Part shown: piece after piece, positions 1 through 5,638 of the stretch
Numbering within the stretch: position 1 is the first letter of the stretch
How the letters are laid out: every line of letters starts with the position of its first letter
NCBI GenBank assembly: GCA_040905265.1
Contig: JBBDRW010000076.1
Span: 1 to 7,224 of the forward strand
Reading direction: 5' to 3'
From: JBBDRW01 sp040905265
Lineage (GTDB): Bacteria; Bacteroidota; Rhodothermia; Balneolales; Balneolaceae
DNA length: 7,224 nucleotides
Position numbers and translations under genes: made by a program
The notes under the pieces: generated by a model
The model's input: only the letters and a program-made list of their open reading frames with translations
Told to the model about the DNA's origin: nothing
Databases searched by the model: none

Positions 1-2
1 AA

Positions 3-71
3 ATCAGTACAGTCTTTTACTCTATGAGTCATCCTGTCCGGGCAGAATCCGGAATTCCGTATCAGGAGTGA
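3..71 (+). CDS. Possible C-terminal tail of an upstream gene (partial, doubtful)
   Basis: The frame beginning at position 3 is open to a TGA at 69-71, and that stop directly abuts the ATG of the next gene at 72. It would encode about 22 residues ending in GIPYQE. The tight stop/start junction, with the AGGAG ribosome site of the next gene lying inside the frame, is what one expects inside an operon. A second frame also stays open through this stretch, and 22 residues are too few to recognise a family. It may equally be leader sequence; a 10-bp palindrome, CGGAATTCCG, sits at 50-59. Confidence 0.2.
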   Translation: MSTVFYSMSHPVRAESGIPYQE

Positions 72-1103
72 ATGCATGTTTCAAGGCCTGATTCCAAATC
101 ACATACTATTATGAATTATATACCACAAATTTCACCCTCATCAGCCTGGCTGGTTATACCTGTCGTAGCGCTTTCATTGATCCTGACGGCCGGATGTACT
201 TCCGAAACGCCAGAAGCCGAATCCAGGCATGTTTTGTTTATTGCCGGAGCCCCTTCACACGGATTTGGAAACCATGAACATCTGGGAGGTTCAACACTGC
301 TCGCAGAGACGATTGAGCGTGCTGATATCGGAGTTACAACGGAAGTCATCAGCCTCTGGCCGGAGGACCCTGCAGTTTTTGATAATGCGGACGCAGTTGT
401 CATCTACTCGAACGGAGGTAACGGCCACCCTGCAATGGGACACCTGGATGAACTCAAAGAGGTTTTGGATCGGGGAGTCGGGTTTGCAACGCTTCATTAC
501 GGAGTTGAAGTCCCTCCGGGAGAGGCAGGCGATCTCTTCCTGGAGTGGCAGGGAGGATATTTCGAAACACACTGGTCTGTGAATCCTTTCTGGACAGCCC
601 GGTTTGAAGAGTATCCGGAACACCCGATTTCAAATGGTGTCAGTCCGTTTGAGGTTCGCGACGAGTGGTACTACCATATGCGATTTACCGACGGAGAGGG
701 GACACTCACTCCCATTCTTTCCGACCTGCCTCCGGAGGAGTCACTGAGCCGCGATGACGGCCCGCACTCCGGCAACCCAGATGTTCGGGAGGCAGTCCTG
801 GAGCGTGAGGAACCCCAGCACGTCGCCTGGGCATTTGAACGACCTAATGGCGGGCGCGGCTTCGGATTTACCGGCGGACACTACCATTGGAACTGGGGAG
901 TCGACGAGTTTCGGCGTCTGGTTGTGAATGCTATCGTCTGGACTGCCGGAGCAACGGTTCCAACCGACGGCCTGCCGGTTCACCCGGTTACCATTCTGGA
1001 GCTGAGTGAAATGACTGATGACCCGGTACCGGAAGATTGGGAATATCAGCCGCTTCAGGAGATGCTGGACGAAGCCAACGGCAGGACAACCACACTTGAA
1101 TAA
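72..1103 (+). CDS. ThuA-like domain lipoprotein
   Basis: A 343-residue protein made of an export signal and one ThuA-like domain (the trehalose-utilisation family, which has a class I glutamine-amidotransferase-like fold). The signal has a hydrophobic stretch at about residues 25-40 and a lipobox-like LTAGC with Cys42, so membrane anchoring on the periplasmic side is likely. The ThuA domain spans about 53-293: a first strand HVLFIAGAPSHG, the central GFATLHYG near 137-144, HPISNGV at 184-190, DEWYYHM near 197-203, and the family's C-terminal block GFTGGH (265-270) followed by the IVWTAG helix ending at 293. A roughly 50-residue tail follows. ATG 72 is preferred because AGGAG lies at 64-68; ATG 111 (Met14) keeps the hydrophobic core but loses the basic residues and has no ribosome site. 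The gene is followed after 61 bp by two TIM-barrel genes on the same strand, probably as one transcription unit. The biochemical activity of ThuA proteins is poorly settled; genetic work ties them to 3-keto-trehalose metabolism. The family call is firm; the substrate is unknown. Confidence 0.88.
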   Translation: MHVSRPDSKSHTIMNYIPQISPSSAWLVIPVVALSLILTAGCTSETPEAESRHVLFIAGAPSHGFGNHEHLGGSTLLAETIERADIGVTTEVISLWPEDPAVFDNADAVVIYSNGGNGHPAMGHLDELKEVLDRGVGFATLHYGVEVPPGEAGDLFLEWQGGYFETHWSVNPFWTARFEEYPEHPISNGVSPFEVRDEWYYHMRFTDGEGTLTPILSDLPPEESLSRDDGPHSGNPDVREAVLEREEPQHVAWAFERPNGGRGFGFTGGHYHWNWGVDEFRRLVVNAIVWTAGATVPTDGLPVHPVTILELSEMTDDPVPEDWEYQPLQEMLDEANGRTTTLE

Positions 1104-1164
1104 CATTGAGAAGATTTTCAGCTTTACGTAATAGATTGTCAATTAGCAACCAATTAAATGCCCT

Positions 1165-2145
1165 ATGAGCAAAAAAAAATCACCTTTTTCTGAAACGTCT
1201 GGAATGAGCCGGCGTGACATGCTGAAAACTACAGCAGCCCTCTCAGCTGCTGTTGTAACCGGAGCCGGCCTCTCCTGCTCCAGGGAAGAGGCCTCACAGG
1301 GGGGGATGCCTGTTGTACAAAACGGACGAATCAAACAGGTACTCACATCCTGGCCATTCATGGACCGGGCAGAGTTTTGGACTTTGAATCAGCTCTGCCA
1401 GGCAGCAGTAGACCTCGGTTGTGCCGGAATCGAACTGGTCGGGCCGGAAGAGTGGCCAACAATGCAGGAGTATGGACTGGTGTGCGGCATGTCTACCAAT
1501 GGAATGCCCGGGCTCCCATTTGAGAAGGGCCTCAACAACATGCGATATCAGGCGGAAGTGGTTGAAACGACCATACGAAGAATCGAAGAGTGTGCGGCAG
1601 CGGGCGTGGAGAATGTTATAGCATTTAACGGAAATGTACTGCGGGATCTTGACAATCCCGATCTGGGTGAAATTCCACTGGATGAAGGTGCAGATAACAC
1701 GGTAGAGGGGCTGAAATTGCTGGCTTCCCATGCAGAGGAGCACGGTGTGACGGTCTGCCTGGAACACCTGAACACCCGTAACACCGATCCGCATGTATTC
1801 GGCACACCGGGATATCAGGGAGACGATATCGATTACTGTGCCGATATCGTTCGCCGGGTTGGTTCACCCAGAGTCAAGCTGCTTTTTGACATCTACCATG
1901 TTCAGATTATGAATGGGGATGTGATTGCCAGAATCCACGAATACGGTACTGACCTGATCGGCCATATTCATACTGCCGGGGTACCAGGACGTATTGAATT
2001 GGGAGACTCCCAGGAGCTTAATTACCCGGCCATCATGCAGGCTCTGGTCGACATCGGTTATGAAGGGTATGTCGGGCAGGAATTTGTCCCGACACGCCCC
2101 CCAATGGAAGGGTTGCGGGAAGCTGTTGCGCTCTGTGATGTATAA
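1165..2145 (+). CDS. Tat-exported hydroxypyruvate isomerase-like TIM-barrel protein (copy 1)
   Basis: A 326-residue xylose-isomerase-like TIM-barrel protein closest in motif pattern to the hydroxypyruvate isomerase (Hyi) group. A twin-arginine motif SRRDMLK (Arg16-Arg17) precedes a hydrophobic Ala-rich segment (22-37). It ends in GLSC with Cys38, a non-canonical lipobox, so a lipid anchor is possible but unsure. Candidate metal ligands, placed by analogy with E. coli Hyi, are Glu200 in CLEHLN, Asp242 in LFDIYHVQIM, His269 in GHIHTAGVPGR and Glu306 in YVGQEF. Hyi has Gln at the third position; here it is His. Classical Hyi enzymes are cytosolic and about 260 residues long, so export argues for a different substrate; related exported proteins act on 3-keto sugars as lyases or isomerases. 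ATG 1165 puts the twin arginines at nearly the same distance from the start as in the next gene; ATG 1204 would leave almost no n-region. No clear Shine-Dalgarno sequence is visible. Confidence 0.87.
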   Translation: MSKKKSPFSETSGMSRRDMLKTTAALSAAVVTGAGLSCSREEASQGGMPVVQNGRIKQVLTSWPFMDRAEFWTLNQLCQAAVDLGCAGIELVGPEEWPTMQEYGLVCGMSTNGMPGLPFEKGLNNMRYQAEVVETTIRRIEECAAAGVENVIAFNGNVLRDLDNPDLGEIPLDEGADNTVEGLKLLASHAEEHGVTVCLEHLNTRNTDPHVFGTPGYQGDDIDYCADIVRRVGSPRVKLLFDIYHVQIMNGDVIARIHEYGTDLIGHIHTAGVPGRIELGDSQELNYPAIMQALVDIGYEGYVGQEFVPTRPPMEGLREAVALCDV

Positions 2146-2147
2146 AA

Positions 2148-2187
2148 TAACCTGTTAGGAGACATTGCAAAGCCTCCTAACAGGTTA
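2148..2187 (+). terminator. 14-bp perfect hairpin between the tandem TIM-barrel genes (weak terminator or attenuator)
   Basis: TAACCTGTTAGGAG (2148-2161) is perfectly complementary to CTCCTAACAGGTTA (2174-2187) across a 12-nt loop, starting 2 nt after the stop codon of the upstream gene. Only a short TTTT (2193-2196) follows, six bases after the stem, so it is a poor intrinsic terminator but a stable RNA structure. It could partly terminate transcription, protect the upstream mRNA, or act as a switch: a third copy of the left-arm core AACCTGTTA lies at 2233-2241, just before the next start codon. Confidence 0.65.
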
Positions 2188-2245
2188 ATACCTTTTGTGT
2201 CTTGCAAATCAGAAATCAAATACAATTAATCAAACCTGTTACAAC

Positions 2246-3226
2246 ATGAAGAACCCTACAACTCAAACCAATCCAAAAACGTACAGCCGACGGGATATGC
2301 TGAAAAGCAGTGCAGCGATGTCTGCCGCCATGTTAACAGGCGGCCTGTCACTTCCCGGCAGCAGCCAGGCTGCTGAACGCCAATCCGGTCCGGCCGTACA
2401 GAACGGGCGCATCAAACAGGCACTTGTCACCTGGACCTATATGAATTTCGGGGAGAACTGGACCCTTGACCAAATCTGCCAAAAGGCTGTCGAACTCGGG
2501 TGTGTCGGACTCGACCTGACAAATCCTGACCAGTGGCCAACCATGCGCGAGTATGGTCTCACCTGTGTCATGACAAACAACGGGATGCCCGGCCCTCCGT
2601 TTATGAAAGGGTTGAACAATCCGCGATACGAAGATGAAGTCAAGGCGACAACCATTGAACGAATCGAAGCGTGCGGCGAAGCAGGAATGCCGAATGTGAT
2701 CGCCTTTACAGGCTTTGAACATATCGATGTGGACAACCCGTCTCTCGGTATCATCGATCCTGTTGAAGGAGCTGCAAGAACGGCAGAAAATCTCAAGGAG
2801 CTCGCCATCCATGCCGAACGAAACAATGTGACGATCTGCGTAGAGCACCTCAATTCAAGAGTCCAGAATGATGACAACCGCGGCCATCCCGGTTACCAGG
2901 GTGACCATATCGACTACTGTGCCGATATCATCCGGGCTGTCGGATCCCCGAACGTGAAGCTTCTGTTTGATATCTACCATGTCCAGATTATGGATGGTGA
3001 TATCATCGCCAGAATCCGAGAGTATGGAACCGACCTGATCGGCCATATCCACACAGCAGGCGTTCCAGGAAGAGGCGAACTGGACGATGACCAGGAACTC
3101 CTCTACCCACCCATCATGGAAGCTCTCCTGGAGATCGGATATGAAGGGTATGTCGGGCAAGAGTTTATTCCAACCAGAGATGTCATGACCGGCCTGCGAC
3201 AGGCAGTCAGCCTCTGCGATGTCTGA
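2246..3226 (+). CDS. Tat-exported hydroxypyruvate isomerase-like TIM-barrel protein (copy 2)
   Basis: A 326-residue paralogue of the preceding gene that aligns without gaps from residue 51 to the end; a hand count gives 186 of 276 identical (about 67%). Signal: twin-arginine SRRDMLK (Arg15-Arg16), a hydrophobic segment at about 21-36, then SQA-A near 40-43, which fits signal peptidase I. There is no Cys at the position where copy 1 has Cys38, so this copy is probably soluble in the periplasm. Candidate metal ligands sit at the same numbers as in copy 1: Glu200, Asp242, His269 and Glu306. The copies are almost identical around the C-terminal active-site blocks (261-270 all identical) and differ most at 61-70 (3 of 10) and 201-210, which may shape the substrate pocket. 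The frame is open back to a TTG at 2195, but ATG 2246 is chosen because it gives a Tat signal and a length matching copy 1. No Shine-Dalgarno sequence is visible. A strong terminator follows at 3290-3325. Confidence 0.87.
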   Translation: MKNPTTQTNPKTYSRRDMLKSSAAMSAAMLTGGLSLPGSSQAAERQSGPAVQNGRIKQALVTWTYMNFGENWTLDQICQKAVELGCVGLDLTNPDQWPTMREYGLTCVMTNNGMPGPPFMKGLNNPRYEDEVKATTIERIEACGEAGMPNVIAFTGFEHIDVDNPSLGIIDPVEGAARTAENLKELAIHAERNNVTICVEHLNSRVQNDDNRGHPGYQGDHIDYCADIIRAVGSPNVKLLFDIYHVQIMDGDIIARIREYGTDLIGHIHTAGVPGRGELDDDQELLYPPIMEALLEIGYEGYVGQEFIPTRDVMTGLRQAVSLCDV

Positions 3227-3289
3227 TTTCGGCTGACTATCTGACGCACCCGTTTCCGAGTAAACCCGGGAGTCAGAACTGAGTAAATG

Positions 3290-3325
3290 AAATGCCGGTC
3301 TGTAACAAAAGGCCGGCATTTTTTT
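3290..3325 (+). terminator. Intrinsic terminator of the rightward gene group
   Basis: The stem AAATGCCGGTC (3290-3300) pairs with GGCCGGCATTT (3311-3321), with one G-U pair, across a 10-nt loop. It runs straight into a tract of seven T (3319-3325). It lies 63 bp after the stop of the second TIM-barrel gene and touches the stop codon of the convergent rrf2-type gene. In the opposite direction the stem is followed only by a weak U-rich run, so it serves the plus strand best. Confidence 0.9.
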
Positions 3326-3779
3326 ATTCCAGATCCAGAAATCCCCCTTCTGCTGTCAATCGCAGATCAAACTCTTTCCCTTTCGTGGAGAGTTCGGTAA
3401 GGGTGGTAGACTCAAGCATTTCCCGAATTCCATCTCTGGTAACTGCCCACTTTTCATGGATAGGGCACGGCTTCATCACTCCGCATCCGGGAAGGCCAAG
3501 GGCACACTCGGTAAGCATCTTGTCTCCGTCTATCGCAGAGACAACCTCCATCAGTGAGATATCCCGGCCCGATCGTGTTAACCTGACCCCTCCGTTTGGC
3601 CCTTTGTACGACTCAAGGATTCCTGCACTGGTCATCTGTTGCAGGATCTTTGTCAGGAAATGAAATGAGATCTCAAGGGTATCACTCATTTTACGGATAG
3701 GAATGTAGGAGTCGCTCTCCTTAGAAGCCAGATAGAGAGACGCGCGGAGGCCATAGACACACGATTTGGATAACAGCAT
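3324..3779 (-). CDS. Rrf2-family transcriptional regulator with Fe-S cluster ligands
   Basis: A 151-residue winged-helix regulator of the Rrf2 family (IscR, NsrR, RirA), of normal length. The N-terminal HTH covers about residues 5-55, with recognition-helix region SFHFLTKILQQM (38-49). The wing SYKGPNGGVRLTR (57-69) carries the family's GG-x-x-L-x-R signature. A dimerisation helix and cluster loop follow: Cys92, Cys99 and Cys105, then His108, spacing C-x6-C-x5-C-x2-H. IscR has C-x5-C-x5-C-x2-H, so an intact [2Fe-2S] or [4Fe-4S] site is likely. The protein should therefore sense iron-sulphur status, nitric oxide, iron or redox state, but which one cannot be read from sequence. It is convergent with the TIM-barrel genes and separated from the next minus-strand gene by that gene's terminator, so it probably forms its own transcription unit and may not regulate its neighbours. 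The ATG at 3779 gives the standard MLLSKSCVYGLRA start. Confidence 0.93.
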   Translation of the reverse strand: MLLSKSCVYGLRASLYLASKESDSYIPIRKMSDTLEISFHFLTKILQQMTSAGILESYKGPNGGVRLTRSGRDISLMEVVSAIDGDKMLTECALGLPGCGVMKPCPIHEKWAVTRDGIREMLESTTLTELSTKGKEFDLRLTAEGGFLDLE

Positions 3780-3818
3780 AACAGATTCCGGATTTATTTA
3801 GGAGTCTTTTGTCTGAAT

Positions 3819-3848
3819 AATATACGTGATTCTGGCCATTTCTTTCAA
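3819..3848 (-). promoter_or_regulatory. Candidate promoter of the Rrf2-type gene
   Basis: On the minus strand, TTGAAA (3848-3843) is followed after 18 bp by TATATT (3824-3819), a fair sigma-70-like pair. It would start transcription around 3812 and leave a leader of about 33 nt before the ATG. Many Bacteroidota use a different consensus (TAnnTTTG), which is not seen here, so the call depends on the host's sigma factor. Confidence 0.4.
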
Positions 3849-3863
3849 TAAGCCTGTTCTATT

Positions 3864-3878
3864 TTCACAAAAAGTGAA
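3864..3878. promoter_or_regulatory. Candidate operator upstream of the Rrf2-type gene
   Basis: TTCAC-AAAAA-GTGAA is a perfect inverted repeat of two 5-bp arms around an A5 spacer. It is placed just upstream of the proposed -35 of the Rrf2-type gene. Rrf2 regulators often control their own gene, and the symmetry and position fit a dimer site. The arms are short, so chance is possible. Confidence 0.3.
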
Positions 3879-3897
3879 TGCACCCTGCCGGGCGCAC

Positions 3898-3931
3898 AAA
3901 AAAAAGAGAGCCTCCTGTGAAAGAGGCTCTC
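3898..3931 (-). terminator. Intrinsic terminator of the ThuA-DUF1080 gene
   Basis: Read on the minus strand, GAGAGCCTC (3931-3923) pairs perfectly with GAGGCTCTC (3914-3906) across an 8-nt loop and is followed directly by eight T (3905-3898). It lies about 113 bp after the stop codon at 4045 and separates this transcript from the Rrf2-type gene. Confidence 0.92.
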
Positions 3932-3967
3932 CTGAAATAGAATATAGCAATATGTCCGGGCCCCATG

Positions 3968-4027
3968 CACGAATAGCTGCCGCTCCACAGGATAATCAAT
4001 GCTGATTTCCCGGTCCGGCTATTCGTG
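3968..4027 (-). repeat. Long-range inverted repeat in the 3' untranslated region
   Basis: CACGAATAGC (3968-3977) is perfectly complementary to GCTATTCGTG (4018-4027), about 40 nt apart. It lies between the stop codon of the ThuA-DUF1080 gene and its terminator. In the mRNA it would form a closed 3' domain ahead of the terminator hairpin, perhaps protecting the transcript from exonucleases. No role is shown. Confidence 0.5.
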
Positions 4028-4044
4028 TGGAACTCTGGCAACTG

Positions 4045-5418
4045 TTAATCAGGCCAGAGCCGGATCATCAGGTTTCTATAGTAAATTCTGCTATCCGGAT
4101 CATGTGCCTGAAGGGAGATCGTACCACGGTCCAGGCTGATCGTGCCTTCTCTGTCATCCGGTTCGGTGAACTGCAGCACCGTCTCTCCGTCAATATCGAA
4201 GCGGATATCATTTCCGGCGACGCGCATGTAATACTCAAACCACTCTTCATCCTCATGAGGTGCGTTATCCATTACATCGCTGACAGCATAAAGGCTGCCT
4301 GTTTTTCTTCGGTCACTATGGGATGCATTCACCTGGGCTTCATAACCGTGTTGCGGCCACCCGAGGTGTTGGTAGCGGGTATGAAAGAAGATCCCTGAAT
4401 TTGCCTGTGGATAGGTATAGACGTCAGTTTTGAACTCAAAGTTCTTGAAATCGCCACCATCTATCGGGCCGGCGTAATTGAGGTGGCTTCGTGGCCCGTC
4501 AACGACGATACGGCCATCTTCTACAGTGAATGAATCGCTGTTTTCGCTTGCTCTCCATCCATCCAGGGTTTCACCGTCAAACAGTGAAATCCATCCGAGC
4601 TCACGCTCCCCTTCATAACCGGCAGCAGGGCTTCCATCTTCATTCAACAGGCCAGCAGCCCAAAGAAGTCCGGAAGCAACCAGATTCAGGTTTACATCGC
4701 TGCCCATTGTTACATTGTGGTGGCCCAGGGTCGTGCTGAAAACCCGAACGCCTTCATATTCATGTGTCCATGCCAATGGATGGAACTGGTTTCTGTCAAT
4801 CCCATATGCCCTGATCAGGGGAGTTGCACCAGGCATCAGCTCCACAATTTCGTAAAGTTCACCGTGCGGAGTTCTCCAGGCACTGGGGAAATTCACTGTA
4901 ATCGGATGGCTCGGCTCCAGCAATTCTACCGTAAACGGCTGATGGCTTTCATGCCGGTGCGAACGGGCCCCTACAAATTCAAACCACTTCATGGTATCGC
5001 CACGATAGGTATGCATGGAGCAGTGAAGTACGACAGCCGGGAGCTGATTCTCCACATGCGCGTCAACTACACCCTCAATATACTCTACATCCTCAACTCC
5101 ACTGTGGCAGCTGTTGTAGAGTACCAAATCATACTCTGATGCCCAGTCGTCGTTCTGATGTATCTCCGGAATTGCATCTGCATCTGTTCCGGTTGTGTAA
5201 TCAATCGTAAAATCGAGATTGACTCTTTTAGAAAGCTCCTCTTCCAAAAGAACGTGCTGCACATCATAGTCATGCCAGCCCCCTCCGGTGATCATCAGAA
5301 CCTGCAATGGGTCCTCCTGCATGGTATAGCTCTCCGCATCTGCGGGTATCGCAATAATCAGTAACGCCAACGATACCGTTATCGTTACCATTATGTTGAG
5401 TCGTTGTAATCCTTTCAT
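4045..5418 (-). CDS. Exported ThuA-DUF1080 fusion protein (3-keto-glycoside hydrolase-like)
   Basis: A 457-residue, two-domain secreted protein. Residues 1-28 are a Sec signal: MKGLQR, a hydrophobic core, then PADA before Glu29. The ThuA-like domain covers about 38-256: LQVLMITGGGWHDY, the central VVLHCSMH, WRTPHGELYEI near 181-191, STTLGHH (228-234) and the closing GLLWAAGLL. The DUF1080 domain (LamG-like jelly roll, also called 3-keto-disaccharide hydrolase) spans about 275-456: GWISLFDGETLDGWR, SGIFFHTRY, GYEAQVN, EWFEYYMRVAG and the final YYRNLMIRLW. Some DUF1080 proteins act on 3-keto-glycosides or hydrate the glycal formed from them; that activity is inferred here. The frame is open back to a GTG at 5496, but ATG 5418 gives the clean signal peptide and has AGGTG at 5427-5423. 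The gene lies 220 bp after the stop of the epimerase-like gene on the same strand and ends at its own terminator. Confidence 0.9.
   Translation of the reverse strand: MKGLQRLNIMVTITVSLALLIIAIPADAESYTMQEDPLQVLMITGGGWHDYDVQHVLLEEELSKRVNLDFTIDYTTGTDADAIPEIHQNDDWASEYDLVLYNSCHSGVEDVEYIEGVVDAHVENQLPAVVLHCSMHTYRGDTMKWFEFVGARSHRHESHQPFTVELLEPSHPITVNFPSAWRTPHGELYEIVELMPGATPLIRAYGIDRNQFHPLAWTHEYEGVRVFSTTLGHHNVTMGSDVNLNLVASGLLWAAGLLNEDGSPAAGYEGERELGWISLFDGETLDGWRASENSDSFTVEDGRIVVDGPRSHLNYAGPIDGGDFKNFEFKTDVYTYPQANSGIFFHTRYQHLGWPQHGYEAQVNASHSDRRKTGSLYAVSDVMDNAPHEDEEWFEYYMRVAGNDIRFDIDGETVLQFTEPDDREGTISLDRGTISLQAHDPDSRIYYRNLMIRLWPD
5369..5386 (-). repeat. Inverted repeat inside the signal-peptide coding region
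   Basis: AACGATA (5369-5375) and TATCGTT (5380-5386) form a perfect 7-bp stem with a 4-nt loop. They are nested within GTAACG (5361-5366) and CGTTAC (5383-5388), about 30 nt into the ThuA-DUF1080 coding sequence. It may simply reflect repeated ACG/GTA codons in the signal peptide, but a hairpin this early could affect translation. Confidence 0.35.
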
Positions 5419-5422
5419 ATGG

Positions 5423-5427
5423 CACCT
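5423..5427 (-). promoter_or_regulatory. Ribosome binding site that decides the ThuA-DUF1080 start
   Basis: On the minus strand AGGTG ends four bases before the ATG at 5418. The spacing is short, but it is the only purine-rich site near a start in this frame and it agrees with the start of the signal peptide. Confidence 0.45.
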
Positions 5428-5552
5428 GTTGTTATGTTTTGGTTTTCGTAATGAATGAGACAGATCGGATGTGAACTGACAGAATCGAGACATCACTTCA
5501 AATCAATTACCATTGTGTTTCCGATACCGCCTCCGGCGTCCGTAAGAGAAGC

Positions 5553-5609
5553 CTCTGAAAAGCCAAGATCTGCGACCGGGCTTTTCAAAGTATCCTGGCT
5601 ACTTTGAAA
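5553..5609. repeat. Diverged intergenic repeat, copy A
   Basis: CTCTGAAAAGCCA (5553-5565) and GGCTACTTTGAAA (5597-5609) recur in the same order and orientation on the other side of the epimerase-like gene, as CTCTGAAAAGGCA (6545-6557) and GGCTATTTGAAA (6558-6569). The first pair matches at 12 of 13 bases; the second differs by one inserted base. The two parts are separated by 31 bp in this copy and adjacent in the other. Confidence 0.4.
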
Positions 5610-5610
5610 A
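5582..5610 (-). repeat. 11-bp hairpin in the leader of the ThuA-DUF1080 gene
   Basis: TTTTCAAAGTA (5582-5592) and TACTTTGAAAA (5600-5610) are perfect complements around a 7-nt loop. They lie 29 bp after the stop of the epimerase-like gene in transcript order. No T tract follows on the minus strand, so it is not a standard terminator. Its TTTTC end is also complementary to GAAAAGCC at 5557-5564 through GGCTTTTC (5579-5586), so two folds compete for the same bases. Confidence 0.5.
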
Positions 5611-5638
5611 TTTTTGCAAAAAGTATATAAATGAACTG

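Noticed and set aside
1104..1164. Terminator or promoter between the ThuA lipoprotein gene and the first TIM-barrel gene
   Set aside because: The spacer is AT-rich with no stem above 4 bp and no convincing promoter pair, so the genes are taken as co-transcribed.
1294..1794. 166-residue minus-strand open frame opposite the first TIM-barrel gene (and a matching one at 2348-2848)
   Set aside because: Both are antisense shadows of the paralogous coding sequences; equal length and position follow from the homology of the sense genes.
2195..2245. N-terminal extension of the second TIM-barrel gene from TTG 2195
   Set aside because: It would place 17 extra residues before the Tat signal and overlap the intergenic structure; ATG 2246 gives a protein of the same length and register as the paralogue.
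3233..3276. CTGACT/AGTCAG inverted repeat after the second TIM-barrel gene
   Set aside because: The arms are only 6 bp long and over 30 bases apart, next to a far better terminator; not distinguishable from chance.
5419..5496. N-terminal extension of the ThuA-DUF1080 protein from GTG 5496
   Set aside because: The added 26 residues are polar and would bury the Sec signal peptide, which begins properly at Met 5418 with a nearby ribosome site.
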